Shown here piece after piece: positions 5,241 to 5,438 of a stretch of DNA of 5,438 nucleotides. This stretch comes from Salinirussus sp. GTDB lineage: Archaea; Halobacteriota; Halobacteria; Halobacteriales; Haloarculaceae. A model generated the notes under the pieces. That model was given only the letters and a program-made list of their open reading frames with translations. It was not told the DNA's origin and did no database searches. How positions within the stretch are numbered: position 1 is the stretch's first letter; each line of letters begins with the position of its first letter. Made by a program: the position numbers and the translations under genes. The stretch lies in assembly GCA_028275005.1 (NCBI GenBank), contig JAQCNN010000184.1, forward strand, positions 1 to 5,438. Reading direction: 5' to 3'.

Positions 5241-5438
5241 CCGCTTCGACCGACTCCCGGAGGCCGTCGACCGCCGCCTGGAGTTGCTCGCGAGAGATGG
5301 TCAGCGGCGGCTGGAACCGCAGCACGTTCTTGTGGTAGCCGCCGACGCCGATGATGATGTTCCGGTCACGGAGGTGGTCGCTGACCTGTGTCGCCAGCTT
5401 CGGCGCCGGCTCCGGCGCCACACCCATCGGGCCGGTGT
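5233..5438 (-). CDS. Class III (PLP-dependent) aminotransferase, C-terminal end only
   Basis: The frame enters from the right edge and ends at the TAG at 5235-5233, giving 67 residues of the C-terminal small domain. The segment RNIIIGVGGYHKNVLRFQPPL matches the class III C-terminal pattern, in which a G-G-x-x-x-N-x-L/I-R-x-x-P-P-L core ends in the conserved substrate-carboxylate Arg. TISREQLQAAVDGL follows as the final helix, as in ornithine, GABA, beta-alanine and AGXT2-type transaminases. The PLP-binding Lys and the rest lie outside the window, so the amino donor cannot be chosen. Near the start of the fragment TGPMGVAPEP corresponds to the loop before the last helices. The enzyme would move an amino group, commonly a terminal or beta one, onto pyruvate or 2-oxoglutarate in the cytosol. 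It points towards the hydratase operon on the same strand with 175 bp between, and that operon has its own promoter, so co-transcription is not implied. Confidence 0.85.
   Translation of the reverse strand, partial: TGPMGVAPEPAPKLATQVSDHLRDRNIIIGVGGYHKNVLRFQPPLTISREQLQAAVDGLRESVEAVA

Noticed and set aside
1..5438. CRISPR array, tRNA or rRNA gene, insertion sequence, toxin-antitoxin or phage gene
   Set aside because: I looked for regular direct repeats, tRNA-like cloverleaf arms, transposase motifs and small paired ORFs on both strands and saw none.

Overview
The window looks like chromosome from a halophilic archaeon (class Halobacteria). It is GC-rich and its predicted proteins are rich in Asp and Glu. 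AT-rich TATA/BRE-like elements sit about 27 nt upstream of three start codons, which is the geometry of leaderless archaeal transcripts. It also encodes a lipobox protein with many N-glycosylation sequons. The organism call is inference from these traits; no rRNA or other marker gene is present.

Layout, left to right. (1) 1-362, plus strand: the C-terminal three quarters of a GNAT acetyltransferase, cut by the window edge. (2) 414-1295, minus strand: a secreted lipoprotein, convergent with the GNAT gene. (3) 1296-1401: a divergent promoter region serving the lipoprotein and the next gene. (4) 1402-2634, plus strand: a complete M20-family Zn-dependent amidohydrolase of the N-carbamoyl-L-amino acid hydrolase / beta-ureidopropionase / allantoate amidohydrolase group. 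(5) 2672-4339 and 4341-5057, minus strand: a tightly packed two-gene operon, transcribed from the right, with an enoyl-CoA hydratase/isomerase first and an AMP-forming acyl-CoA synthetase second, 1 nt apart. (6) 5058-5232: the operon promoter and a short possible gene remnant. (7) 5233-5438, minus strand: the C-terminal end of a class III (PLP) aminotransferase, cut by the window edge.

The ligase-hydratase pair should activate a carboxylic acid to its CoA thioester and then hydrate, dehydrate or otherwise rework it. A neighbouring carbamoyl-amide hydrolase and a class III transaminase make a nitrogen-compound catabolic locus possible, for example N-carbamoyl-beta-amino acid to beta-amino acid to semialdehyde or acid to CoA ester. 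The hydrolase and the aminotransferase are separate transcription units from the operon, so that link is a hypothesis. Most of the window is ordinary haloarchaeal metabolism. I do not see a clearly new biological system. The items most worth a second look are the altered loop after the second catalytic Glu of the hydratase, the repeats that flank two TATA boxes, and the perfect inverted repeats that straddle stop codons at the gene ends.
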